Shown piece after piece: positions 27,145 through 35,130 of a stretch of 64,000 nucleotides of DNA. Under the pieces are notes generated by a model that was given only the letters and a program-made list of their open reading frames with translations, ran no database searches and was not told the DNA's origin. Position numbers and translations under genes: made by a program. Each line of letters begins with the position of its first letter. Positions within the stretch are counted from its first letter, which is position 1. Source of the stretch: Chloroflexota bacterium (GTDB lineage Bacteria > Chloroflexota > Anaerolineae > 4572-78 > J111); the NCBI GenBank assembly GCA_016860845.1, contig BOKF01000015.1, positions 106,443 to 170,442 on the forward strand. The letters run 5' to 3'.

Positions 27145-28406
27145 AGCCTGATATCCGCGAGAGATTGAAAATTCGCGCCGACCGGCTGGAAGCGATAAAC
27201 GCCCTCCTGCTCAACCCGGAACTGCGGGTGATTAATGATTTGCTGGCCGTGGTTGAAAAATACGGCCAGCCTGAAGAAATTAATGCCCAGGCCGCCGCTG
27301 CCCGGCAACTGCCGATCCTGCTTGAGCGAGTCAAAGCAACCCGCCCGGAGTACCTGGCCGATTTGGAATGGCTGGCCGCCCGGCGGGACGAGGGCGCCTT
27401 CATCAGCATCGCCGACTACCGCCGCCGGGTGTTAGGCAGGCAAGCGGAGGCGATGACCTTTCAGGATGATTTTGCCGTTACCCTGGAGATTAGCGCCTGC
27501 CAATATTTCCCCTGGGTCATCGAGGCCGCCAAACGTGCCATTGAGCGCCGGGAGTTGATGCCGGCTCGCTTTATCAAGGTGCGCAAAATGAAGGAGCAGG
27601 AAGCTGACGGCGACCTGCCGGCCTTTGCCGCGGCGATGGAAATCATCGGGGCCAATTATGTTGAAACCCTGGACACCAAAGGCACCGATGGGGCGAACAT
27701 CCACCTGGGCGGCCCGGAAACGATTACCGGCTATTTTGGCGGGATTGGTCAACCCAATGACTATGCCCTGAAATGGCTGGATGAGTTTCTATATTATTAC
27801 ACCCGTTATGGCGTCCGGCAGGTGCTCAACATCAATCCGGGCACGGTTTTGCTGGGTTATTTGCTGCACCGCCTGGGTGTAGATATCGAATTTAAGATTT
27901 CGGTCTTTATGGGTAATGATAACCCCTATGCCGCGTTATGGACGCTCATCGGGGCCAAACTCTTTGCCCGTGATGACGGCACTTCGCCGCTGATTGGCTT
28001 TAACTGGAGCAACTCGGTAAACAACCGGACCCTTGAGCTGACGGCTCAATTTCGGCGCGAGTTGGGTTTTGAGGAAGTGGTCCGGTTTGAGCACCACATC
28101 ACCGAAACCTGGAAAAGCATTGTCCGCCAGCCCTATAATCGCCGGGCCGAATTGGTCGAACTGGCCAGCCACGTTGCCAATATTTCGGCCAAGCATGAAG
28201 GCGGCGACCCGGATATTGAACCGACCCGGCCGCATCCTTCTGACATTTTTGATTACTTCCGCAGCAAGGAAGAAATCAGCGCCGCCGGGGATTGGGCGGC
28301 GCTGACGACGAATTTTTTGGACAAATTTGACGCCGTCAATAAAACTGCCTGGGCGTTAACCGAGCGCGGCTTATCTTTTATCGCTGCACCCAGGCTGCAT
28401 CGCTGA
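27141..28406 (+). CDS. Unrecognised conserved-looking protein coupled to panB
   Basis: 421 residues, soluble, no signal peptide. I do not recognise the family. The N-terminal ~130 residues are helical; the rest looks like an alpha/beta enzyme core with Gly-rich and polar blocks: DTKGTDGANIHLGGPETI, GGIGQPNDYALKWLDE, NINPGTVLLGYLLHR, and a late HHITETWKSIVRQPYNRR followed by NISAKHEGGDPD. His, Asp and Asn are concentrated in these blocks, suggesting a catalytic site, perhaps metal-dependent. Its ATG overlaps the panB stop, so the two products are made together. A pantothenate or C1-related role is only inference. Confidence 0.7.
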   Translation: MKPDIRERLKIRADRLEAINALLLNPELRVINDLLAVVEKYGQPEEINAQAAAARQLPILLERVKATRPEYLADLEWLAARRDEGAFISIADYRRRVLGRQAEAMTFQDDFAVTLEISACQYFPWVIEAAKRAIERRELMPARFIKVRKMKEQEADGDLPAFAAAMEIIGANYVETLDTKGTDGANIHLGGPETITGYFGGIGQPNDYALKWLDEFLYYYTRYGVRQVLNINPGTVLLGYLLHRLGVDIEFKISVFMGNDNPYAALWTLIGAKLFARDDGTSPLIGFNWSNSVNNRTLELTAQFRRELGFEEVVRFEHHITETWKSIVRQPYNRRAELVELASHVANISAKHEGGDPDIEPTRPHPSDIFDYFRSKEEISAAGDWAALTTNFLDKFDAVNKTAWALTERGLSFIAAPRLHR

Positions 28407-28410
28407 ACTT

Positions 28411-28445
28411 CAGACCCTGAAGGTTCTAAAAACCTTCAGGGTCTG
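28411..28445. terminator. Perfect 15-bp hairpin after the panB pair
   Basis: CAGACCCTGAAGGTT (28411-28425) pairs perfectly with AACCTTCAGGGTCTG (28431-28445) around CTAAA, starting 5 bases after the stop at 28406. There is no T-run, so it may be a dispersed REP-like palindrome rather than a classic terminator. Confidence 0.55.
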
Positions 28446-28511
28446 CTCCTTGCCTCCTGGCGATTTTGCGTTTAAAATCCTCCTGGCTTTGTAGATTCGG
28501 GCCGGGGGAAT

Positions 28512-29009
28512 ATGATGACCTACGCCAAAAACTCTCACTGTTCCTACTGCGGCCACCGCTTTGCCGAGGCTCAACCCTGGCCGCGCACATGCGCCAACTG
28601 CAGCCATGTCACCTTCCTCAACCCGACGCCGGTAGCCGTGGTTTTGCTGCCGGTAGATGAGGGGCTGTTGGTCATCCGGCGGGGAATTCCACCCCAGCAG
28701 GGCCGGTTAGCTCTGCCGGGAGGCTTCATTGATTTTGGCGAGACCTGGCAGGAGGCCGGAGCGCGCGAACTTTTTGAGGAAGCGGGCCTGACGATTGATC
28801 CCCAGGAAATCCGCGAGTTTGCGGTGCGCAGTGTGCCCGCAGGGTTGATTATGATTTTTGGTCTGGCCCAACCCCGGAGCGCCGCCAGTCTGCCGCCTTT
28901 TGTCTCGTGCGAAGAAGCTACAGAGCGGTTGGTCATCAATGAACCGGTGGAATTGGCTTTTCCCACCCACACGGAGGCTATGAGATTGTTCTTTCAAAAC
29001 GGTCAATAG
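28512..29009 (+). CDS. NUDIX hydrolase with zinc ribbon
   Basis: 165 residues. A zinc ribbon at the N-terminus has Cys10, Cys13, Cys27 and Cys30. The Nudix box GX5EX7REUXEEXGU is complete at residues 71-93 (GFIDFGE, then RELFEEAGL). The arrangement resembles the NudC-like or ADP-ribose pyrophosphatase group that trims nucleotide-diphosphate substrates. Two adjacent ATGs (28512, 28515) are possible starts. It has no obvious operon partner. Confidence 0.9.
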   Translation: MMTYAKNSHCSYCGHRFAEAQPWPRTCANCSHVTFLNPTPVAVVLLPVDEGLLVIRRGIPPQQGRLALPGGFIDFGETWQEAGARELFEEAGLTIDPQEIREFAVRSVPAGLIMIFGLAQPRSAASLPPFVSCEEATERLVINEPVELAFPTHTEAMRLFFQNGQ

Positions 29010-29010
29010 G

Positions 29011-29187
29011 CCAGAGGCAACTCATTTGAAAAGAACCAGGACTTTTGCTTGGATGTCATTTTGAGCGACCGTAGGGAGCGAAAAATCCCTAGGAAGCTTG
29101 GCTTGCAATCAAACATTTCAGGGATTCTTCACTCCGCTGCGCTCCGTTCAGAACGACATGTGAAAGTCCTGAGAGCGTTGCCTCTGG
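29011..29187. repeat. Nested palindromic element related to the MITE family
   Basis: Outer arms CCAGAGGCAAC (29011-29021) and GTTGCCTCTGG (29177-29187) enclose CAGGACTTT (29037-29045) and AAAGTCCTG (29163-29171). Inside are ATGTCATTTTGAGCGACC and a converging AAATCCCT / AGGGATT pair. The core resembles the element at 41316-41461, but no target duplication is visible and the ends have drifted. Confidence 0.55.
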
Positions 29188-29200
29188 AGGATACATTCCA

Positions 29201-29758
29201 ATGAAAAAACCTTCCCGGAAAAAACAAGCCCCTGGCCAGGGTGAACAGGCCAAGCGCCGTTTTTTTGACTTGCTGCGCCAGGGAACAGAGGCGCTGCACC
29301 AGGGGGACGTGGTCAAAGCCACTCGTTTTTTGGAACGGGCGCACCAGTTGGACCCCGACCATCACGACGCCATGCTCAACCTGGGCGGGGCTTATATCCT
29401 CTCCAAAAAGTTTGCCCAGGCGGTGGCTCTCCTGGAGCCGTTGAGCGAGCGCGAGCCGCACAACCCAATGGTCTGGACCAACCTGGGCGCGGCTTATCTG
29501 GGCAATCCGATTTTAGCCAAAGAGGCCGAGCAGCTCCGGGCCATTGCCGCCTTTGAACGGGCCATCGAATTGAACCCAGCCGCACCGAATGTGGCTTACA
29601 ATCTGGGGTTGGTTCACCTGGACCACCAGGATAACGAGCGGGCGCTGCACTGGTTTCGGCGAGCCATCCAGGCTAACCCAAATGATCGGGATGCCCGGCG
29701 CTTTGTAGAGCAGTTAACGGGGGAAACAAAAGACAAAAGGGAGGAGCCTTCAACTTAA
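29201..29758 (+). CDS. TPR-repeat protein
   Basis: 185 residues. A basic Lys/Arg/Gln-rich N-terminus (to about 25) is followed by three to four tetratricopeptide units, with family signatures such as A-x-x-LNLGGAY, NLGAAYLGNP and VAYNLGLVHL. Cytoplasmic by appearance. TPR proteins mediate protein-protein contacts; no partner is obvious here. Confidence 0.85.
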   Translation: MKKPSRKKQAPGQGEQAKRRFFDLLRQGTEALHQGDVVKATRFLERAHQLDPDHHDAMLNLGGAYILSKKFAQAVALLEPLSEREPHNPMVWTNLGAAYLGNPILAKEAEQLRAIAAFERAIELNPAAPNVAYNLGLVHLDHQDNERALHWFRRAIQANPNDRDARRFVEQLTGETKDKREEPST

Positions 29759-29803
29759 CTCCTCCCCTTCACTTGCAACTGTCAAATCCTCAAAGTATCG
29801 AAC

Positions 29804-30790
29804 CTAAGCCCGTTCCCGGCGGCGAGCATTGTGCCGCTCTCGCCGGCCGGCTGGGTCGCCGTTTACGCCGGCGATTGCGTTTTCAGCCAGCAATTCGTCC
29901 GCAGCCGGCAGCTCAAAATCCTTGAGCGCCGCTTTGATCGCGGTAATGTGATGGGGGGTGCTGCCGCAGCAGCCGCCCAGCATTTTGACCCCCTGCGCCC
30001 CAAACTTCAAGGCATAGTCGGCCATAATCTCCGGGGTTACATCGTAAACTGCCTCCATCGCGCCTTCCATATGCGGCAAACCGGCGTTGGGCTTGGCGAC
30101 GAGCGTCGCCTCCGGCAGGGCACGGCGCATGGCCGTCACCGCTACCAGGTTCTCTTCCAGCGTCCGGCCACAGTTGACTCCCACAGCCAGGACATCCATA
30201 CTCCACAGCTCCCGCGCCGCCTCTTCCGGGCGAACACCCATCATCGTTCGTCCGTGCATATCGAAGCTCATAGTTACCGTGACCGGCAGCTTCGTGGCCT
30301 GGTGCGCCCCTTCAATCGCTGCTTTGGCCTCGCGCAGGTCGCTCATGGTCTCGACATGGATGCCATCCGCGCCACCTTCGGCCAGGCCGCCCGCCTGCTC
30401 TGCAAAATATTCGACCGCTTTTTCGTAGGTCAGCTCCCCCATTGGCTCCATCAGCAGGCCGGTTGGCCCCATCGAACCCAGCACCAGCGCTTTATCCCCG
30501 GCCACTTCACGAGCCAGCGCGGCGGCGGCCACGTTAATCTGGTGGGTCAGATGGCCGCTGCCTTCCATATCCAGGCGCGGGCGCGTCCCGCCGAAGGAGT
30601 TGGTCAGAATGGCATCAGCGCCGGCATCAAGATAAGCTTGATAGTGCTTTTTAACCGCTGTGGGATTTTCCAGATTCCATAATTCGGGAGCCATGCCTGC
30701 CGGCAGTCCCATTTGTTGTAGTTGCGTACCGGTCGCCCCATCCAGGATGAGGACCCCCGGTTCAGCTAATTTTTGTCTTAGATCAGGCAT
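29804..30790 (-). CDS. Homocysteine S-methyltransferase family protein
   Basis: 328 residues from the ATG at 30790 (GAAGGG just upstream; the longer start at 30817 lacks one). The beta-barrel begins LILDGATGTQLQ, and the zinc site is formed by a Cys in VGVNCG and Cys274-Cys275 in GGCCGSTP. The family moves a methyl group to homocysteine from S-methylmethionine, betaine or methyl-THF. Without the B12 and activation domains of MetH it is a stand-alone methyltransferase. It could link the local methyl-transfer genes to methionine, but lies alone on its strand. The C-terminal ~40 residues are basic. Confidence 0.88.
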   Translation of the reverse strand: MPDLRQKLAEPGVLILDGATGTQLQQMGLPAGMAPELWNLENPTAVKKHYQAYLDAGADAILTNSFGGTRPRLDMEGSGHLTHQINVAAAALAREVAGDKALVLGSMGPTGLLMEPMGELTYEKAVEYFAEQAGGLAEGGADGIHVETMSDLREAKAAIEGAHQATKLPVTVTMSFDMHGRTMMGVRPEEAARELWSMDVLAVGVNCGRTLEENLVAVTAMRRALPEATLVAKPNAGLPHMEGAMEAVYDVTPEIMADYALKFGAQGVKMLGGCCGSTPHHITAIKAALKDFELPAADELLAENAIAGVNGDPAGRRERHNARRRERA

Positions 30791-31002
30791 TTCACCCTTC
30801 CCAATTAAAATTGACAATTAACGGTTGGTCATTGACCATTATTTGTCATCTTACCGTCAATCCGCCCAAATAGCAAATTGTTTTCTGCCGAGGGGTATCT
30901 CAAATTTAGGGGACCTGCGCCTGCGGCAAGTTGCCGCCAAGCCTTACTTGTGCTTAGCGGCGGGGTGAAGTACAATCGAAATCCATTTGGCAGGAGCAGG
31001 GA

Positions 31003-31734
31003 TTGATTAAGGGGATTATCTTTGATTTGGGCAGCACTTTGCTGCAATTTACGGGCGATCAGGCCGCTGTCGAGCGGGAAGGGGCCGAGGCTATGGCCGA
31101 TTGGTATCTGAAAAAGAGGCACATTAAACTGGACGGCCCGGCCCTGGTCGAGGCTTTTTTAGCGGAGCGCGCCGCCGGACGCATGCTGGCCCTGGAAACT
31201 CAGACCGAGGTGGTCGCTCAGCAAAGTTTAAGCGAGGCCCTCAAAAAGATTGAGGCTCCCACCACAGCGGGGGCCCTGGTCGAAGCGGCGATAAAGATTT
31301 ACTTCGCTCCCGAAGAGGCAGCCTGGGCGGCCTACCCCTATGCTGTCGAAACCCTTAAGCAGCTCAAAAGCCGCAGCTACCGGCTGGGTTTGTACTCCAA
31401 CGCTACCGACGACAAGTTGATTCAACGCCTGGTGAATCAAGGCGGCTTGCGCCCCTGGCTGTCGCCGACGTTCAGCTCAGCGGGCTGGGGCTGGCGCAAA
31501 CCCAGGCCGGAACCATTCGAACTGATCGCCGGGCGCTGGGACTTAGCGCCTGCCGAAGTGGTCGTGGTCGGGGATACTTTGAGCGCCGATATTTTGGGGG
31601 CGCAAAATGCCGGGATGCCTGGTATTCTCGTCACGATGAATGAGTCCCCCTTTAACAGCCAGCACCGGCACATTCAACCCACCGCCGTCGCTGAAACATT
31701 GTTAGCCCTGCCGGAGATTGTGGCTCAGCTATGA
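31003..31734 (+). CDS. HAD-superfamily hydrolase
   Basis: 243 residues starting at a TTG (31003) with GGAGCAGGGA just upstream. Motif I is FDLGST: the nucleophile Asp is present but the usual second Asp is Gly. Later motifs are YSNAT (motif II), a Lys in WRKPRPEPF (motif III), and VVGDTLSADI (motif IV). The cap is alpha-helical (residues ~20-110). It is a probable phosphatase of small metabolites. It overlaps the next gene by ATGA. Confidence 0.85.
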   Translation: MIKGIIFDLGSTLLQFTGDQAAVEREGAEAMADWYLKKRHIKLDGPALVEAFLAERAAGRMLALETQTEVVAQQSLSEALKKIEAPTTAGALVEAAIKIYFAPEEAAWAAYPYAVETLKQLKSRSYRLGLYSNATDDKLIQRLVNQGGLRPWLSPTFSSAGWGWRKPRPEPFELIAGRWDLAPAEVVVVGDTLSADILGAQNAGMPGILVTMNESPFNSQHRHIQPTAVAETLLALPEIVAQL

Positions 31735-32141
31735 CTCACCGCTACACGGTCCGCAAAATAAATTTATTGCCCCTGGCCAAGTTTGGCTGCCTTTTGGGCG
31801 GAGTGGCCATGCTGCTGCCTGGCCTTCTTTGCGCCCTGGTCGGCACTCAGGTTATCGCCCTGCTGCATACTTTTTTGGCCGAAACCCAAACCGCCGAACT
31901 GGACCCCCTGGGCTTGGGTGTGCCGGTCGAGCTTGATTTTATCCACCTGCTCAACCTGGGGGAGGTTCAGACTCTGCTGACCCGTCTGGATGACCAACGC
32001 TGGGTAGTGGCCCTGCTCATCATGTTGATGATGATCCTCGGCGGCGGGCTGCTGGTCGGCCTGACCATTATGCTGGTTGGGTGGGGGTACAACCTGCTGG
32101 CGGCCCTGACCGGTGGGCTGGAGGTGGAATTACGCGAGTGA
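31731..32141 (+). CDS. Small membrane protein of unknown function
   Basis: 136 residues with two hydrophobic segments (about 20-45 and 85-125) flanking a polar loop that should lie outside the membrane. I do not recognise the family. It is translationally coupled to the HAD gene (ATGA) and ends 3 bases before the pyrK-like gene, so it belongs to this operon. Confidence 0.7.
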   Translation: MTHRYTVRKINLLPLAKFGCLLGGVAMLLPGLLCALVGTQVIALLHTFLAETQTAELDPLGLGVPVELDFIHLLNLGEVQTLLTRLDDQRWVVALLIMLMMILGGGLLVGLTIMLVGWGYNLLAALTGGLEVELRE

Positions 32142-32144
32142 ACC

Positions 32145-32924
32145 ATGATCCAGACCCAAGCCACTGTTGCAGAAAAAACAACACTTGCCCCGGCCTGGTG
32201 GCGACTTACTCTGACTGCCCCCGAACTGCCCCCGCCGCTGCCCGGCCAATTCCTGCTGCTCCGCTGTACTAACCGCTACAGGTGCTACCTGCGCCGCCCT
32301 GTTTTTCCCATCCCGGCCAATCAAAATCATTTCAGCCTGCTGCTGCGGCCCGACCCCGACCCTGGGTTGGCCTGGTTGTCGGCTCGCCAGCCCGGCGATA
32401 CCCTGGATGTGATTGGTCCGCTAGGGAATGGGTTTCCCCTGCCCAAAAGCGTCCGTCACCTGTTGCTGGTGAGCGATACGCCAGATATCGGCCCGCTGTT
32501 GGGGCAAATGGAGCGGGCGATTGCGGTTGGAGCGGCAGTGACCCTGGCTCTAGGAGCAAGCCGGGCTTCAAAACTATATCCCGTTGCCGCCCTGCCGCCT
32601 GTAGTCGAGTTTCAGGCGGCTACCCTCGATGGTTCGCTGGGGCAGCGCGGGCCGGTTACCGATTTGTTGCCCGACCTGCTGCGCTGGGCTGATCTAACCT
32701 GCACCGCCGGCTCTCTGACCCTGTACCGCACCCTGCGCCGGAAAATGGAACAGGTGCGGCTGCGAGCAGAAGCCGATTTCTTATATGCTTTGAACGCCGA
32801 TACTTTAATGGCCTGTGGAGTAGGTGCGTGCTTGAGTTGTACGGTCAATACGGACACCGGCCCCAAGCTGGCCTGCGTGGACGGCCCCGTTTTTGATTTG
32901 GTGGGATTAAATTTGGAACTTTAA
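32145..32924 (+). CDS. Dihydroorotate dehydrogenase electron-transfer subunit, PyrK-like
   Basis: 259 residues. An FAD-binding barrel with RCYLRRPVFP and a nucleotide-binding domain are followed by a [2Fe-2S] site with Cys224, Cys229, Cys232 and Cys244 in CGVGACLSC to ACVDGPVFD, the classic PyrK spacing. PyrK passes electrons from dihydroorotate dehydrogenase to NAD. The next gene is a PyrD homologue 4 bases downstream, but that protein lacks the usual catalytic residues, so the true partner is open. Confidence 0.88.
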   Translation: MIQTQATVAEKTTLAPAWWRLTLTAPELPPPLPGQFLLLRCTNRYRCYLRRPVFPIPANQNHFSLLLRPDPDPGLAWLSARQPGDTLDVIGPLGNGFPLPKSVRHLLLVSDTPDIGPLLGQMERAIAVGAAVTLALGASRASKLYPVAALPPVVEFQAATLDGSLGQRGPVTDLLPDLLRWADLTCTAGSLTLYRTLRRKMEQVRLRAEADFLYALNADTLMACGVGACLSCTVNTDTGPKLACVDGPVFDLVGLNLEL

Positions 32925-32928
32925 GCCG

Positions 32929-33759
32929 ATGATCGAACTGGCTCCCCAGCACAAAATTGGCCTCAGTTTAACTAACCCGGTGATGATTGCCTCTGGCTGC
33001 GGCGGCTACGGGCAGGCCTATCACCACCTGCTTAACCTCTCGGTTTTTGGCGCGATGGTCACTAACCCTATTACCCTCCGCCCCAGGCATGGGGCGAACC
33101 AGCCTCGACTGGTCGAAGTGGCGAGCGGCTTTATCCTGAATACAGGGGAACAAAATCCGGGAGTCAAAAAGGTCATCCAGCAGCATCAAAAAAGTTGGGC
33201 ACATCTTCCTGTCCCGGTGATTGCCCATCTGCCGGCAGACGATGCCGATGATTTGCTGCGCACGACCCGCGCCCTGGCCCATCTGGAAACGCCTCAAGGC
33301 CAAAATTTATTGGCGGCCATCGAGTTGGGGCTGCCGCACTATGCGCGTCCTCACGATATTGCGCGCTGGGTCCGCGCTATCCGCGAGGGGAGTCCCCTGC
33401 CTTTACTGGTCAAATTGTCACTAGGCGCTCTGCTGGAAATGGTTGAGGCGGCGGCTGACGCCGATGCCGACGCCCTGGTCATCGGCACGCCGCCGCTGGG
33501 AGCCGCCCAGGCCGGCCCCACCGGTCCTCTTGTGACCGGCTATTTGTACGGTCCGGCCTTGCACAGTCTGGCCTTGCGCGATCTGCAAATGGTCAAAAGC
33601 TGGATTGATTTACCGCTCATTGCCGCCGGCGGCATTCACTCCCTGGCCGATGTCCAACTCTTTTTGGCTGCCGGGGCGGTCGCCGTGCAGCTTGACAGTC
33701 TGCTTTTCATCGAGCCAAAAGAGGCCGAGGCCATTGCCAAAAGCTTTGGATCTCAATAA
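32929..33759 (+). CDS. PyrD-like FMN barrel protein lacking the catalytic Cys
   Basis: 276 residues with the TIM-barrel pattern of class 1B dihydroorotate dehydrogenase: NPVMIASGCGGYG near the start, LVKLSLGALLEMV, and the FMN phosphate site LPLIAAGGIHS. The catalytic loop is altered: where true enzymes read N-x-S-C-P-N, this protein has IELGLP (131-136) with no Cys, and the later N-T motif is also changed (VIGTPPLG). It probably lacks normal dihydroorotate oxidation, or has a new substrate. It directly follows the pyrK-like gene. Confidence 0.75.
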   Translation: MIELAPQHKIGLSLTNPVMIASGCGGYGQAYHHLLNLSVFGAMVTNPITLRPRHGANQPRLVEVASGFILNTGEQNPGVKKVIQQHQKSWAHLPVPVIAHLPADDADDLLRTTRALAHLETPQGQNLLAAIELGLPHYARPHDIARWVRAIREGSPLPLLVKLSLGALLEMVEAAADADADALVIGTPPLGAAQAGPTGPLVTGYLYGPALHSLALRDLQMVKSWIDLPLIAAGGIHSLADVQLFLAAGAVAVQLDSLLFIEPKEAEAIAKSFGSQ

Positions 33760-33791
33760 TATTAAGCTCAGTTCGGAGTTTTTTGTTTCTC

Positions 33792-33860
33792 GACAGGACC
33801 TGCGGCAAGATTTGCAGGATAAAAAATAGTCAAAATCTTGTTAATCCTGTAAATCCTGTC
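33792..33860. repeat. Imperfect inverted repeat downstream of the pyrD-like gene
   Basis: GACAGGACCTGC near 33792 and the closing ATCCTGTAAATCCTGTC (to 33860) are roughly complementary, with further TGCAGGAT / ATCCTG matches inside. It lies between the convergent pyrD-like and FAD reductase genes. It resembles a dispersed intergenic repeat and may help end both transcripts. Confidence 0.45.
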
Positions 33861-33903
33861 TATTTTGGCGGAAACATCGAACTCAGGGTAATAAGTTCTG
33901 AAA

Positions 33904-35130
33904 TCATCCCTGGGAGAGTAAAGAACGCAGCTTGACCGACTCATCGGCCAGGTTTTTTACATCCACTGGCACTTTGGCCTGGATGAGCGGCATAGCCAGC
34001 CGTAAATCTTTGGGCCGGTTTATCGCCACCGCGGCCCCGATGCGCTGGTCCCGTAGATAAAAGCCAACAAAGTTCCGTTGCTCTAAACTACCCCGGACCA
34101 CAAATTGGTCCCACTCCCCGTGAAAGCCGGCGTACTGGATGTTATAATCATATTGATCGGACCAGAACCAGTGGACTTCGGCATAGGGCTGCTGTTTGCC
34201 TAACATATTCCGGGCAGCCGCTTGCCCCTGCGAGATGGCATTTTGATAGTGTTCAACGCGGATGTGCCGCCCGACGAGGGGGTGATAGTGCCGGGCCACA
34301 TCCCCAGCCGCATAAATGCCTTCAATGTTCGTTTGGCAGTACTCGTCAACCACAATGCCATTATCCAGCTTGACGCCGGTTCCGGCGAGGACCTCAGTCA
34401 CCGGCTCAACGCCAACCCCGACCACCACAAAATCGCACTCAAGCTGCCGGCCGCTCCGGGTGATGACCCGCCGCACCCGATGATCACCCTCAAATCCGGT
34501 CGCTGATTCCTCAAAATACATCTGCACCCCGTGCTCGCGGTGAAAGTTCTCAAACACGCGCCCTACGTCTTCGCCCAAAATGTGAGCCAGCGGTAGTTTT
34601 AAAGGCTCAACCACCGCCACCTCGACCCCCAGTTGGCGGAGGGTCGCCGCGACCTCGGAGCCGATAAAGCCCATGCCGACAAGGACCGCTTTGCGCCCGG
34701 CAACACCTTCTTTGCGAATGACATCCGCATCAGCTACATCGCGCAGACTGTAAATACCGGGGAGGTCGGCCCCCGGCACTGGCAGGCTGCGGTTGCGGAC
34801 CCCGGTGGCAATTAAGACTTTGTCATAAGGGATACGCTCTCCGTTTTCAAGTTCGACCACCTTTGCCTGGGGATCAACCCGTCTGGCCTGCACCCCCAAG
34901 CGAGTTTCGATGTTCTGTTCAGCGTAGTAAGCAAGCGGCCTGAGGGTGATCTCTGCCAGCGATTTCTCGCCATGCAAATATTTCTTTGACAGCGGGGGGC
35001 GTTCATAAGGCGGGTGTGGTTCCGCCCCAATAAGCACAACTTTACCGTCAAAACCCTCCTCGCGCAAGGTGAGGGCGGCCACGCCGCCAGCCAGATTAGC
35101 GCCGATGATAACCATTGAAGGTGACATCAT
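33904..35130 (-). CDS. NAD(P)/FAD-dependent ferredoxin/rubredoxin-reductase-type oxidoreductase
   Basis: 408 residues. The N-terminal FAD motif is GANLAGGVAALTLR, PPYERPPLSK follows, the central NAD motif is VGMGFIGSEVAATLR, and the FAD-ribose motif is GIYAAGDVA. The end is a Reductase_C domain, as in ferredoxin reductases of Rieske oxygenase systems and AIF-like proteins. It is coupled to the upstream zinc dehydrogenase (ATGA overlap) and is the last gene of the minus-strand catabolic run. It could donate electrons to the RACo-like ferredoxin domain; that is conjecture. Confidence 0.88.
   Translation of the reverse strand: MMSPSMVIIGANLAGGVAALTLREEGFDGKVVLIGAEPHPPYERPPLSKKYLHGEKSLAEITLRPLAYYAEQNIETRLGVQARRVDPQAKVVELENGERIPYDKVLIATGVRNRSLPVPGADLPGIYSLRDVADADVIRKEGVAGRKAVLVGMGFIGSEVAATLRQLGVEVAVVEPLKLPLAHILGEDVGRVFENFHREHGVQMYFEESATGFEGDHRVRRVITRSGRQLECDFVVVGVGVEPVTEVLAGTGVKLDNGIVVDEYCQTNIEGIYAAGDVARHYHPLVGRHIRVEHYQNAISQGQAAARNMLGKQQPYAEVHWFWSDQYDYNIQYAGFHGEWDQFVVRGSLEQRNFVGFYLRDQRIGAAVAINRPKDLRLAMPLIQAKVPVDVKNLADESVKLRSLLSQG

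Noticed and set aside
29831..30682. Plus-strand frame opposite the homocysteine methyltransferase gene
   Set aside because: Antisense shadow; the minus-strand frame has the zinc-site Cys residues and a ribosome site.
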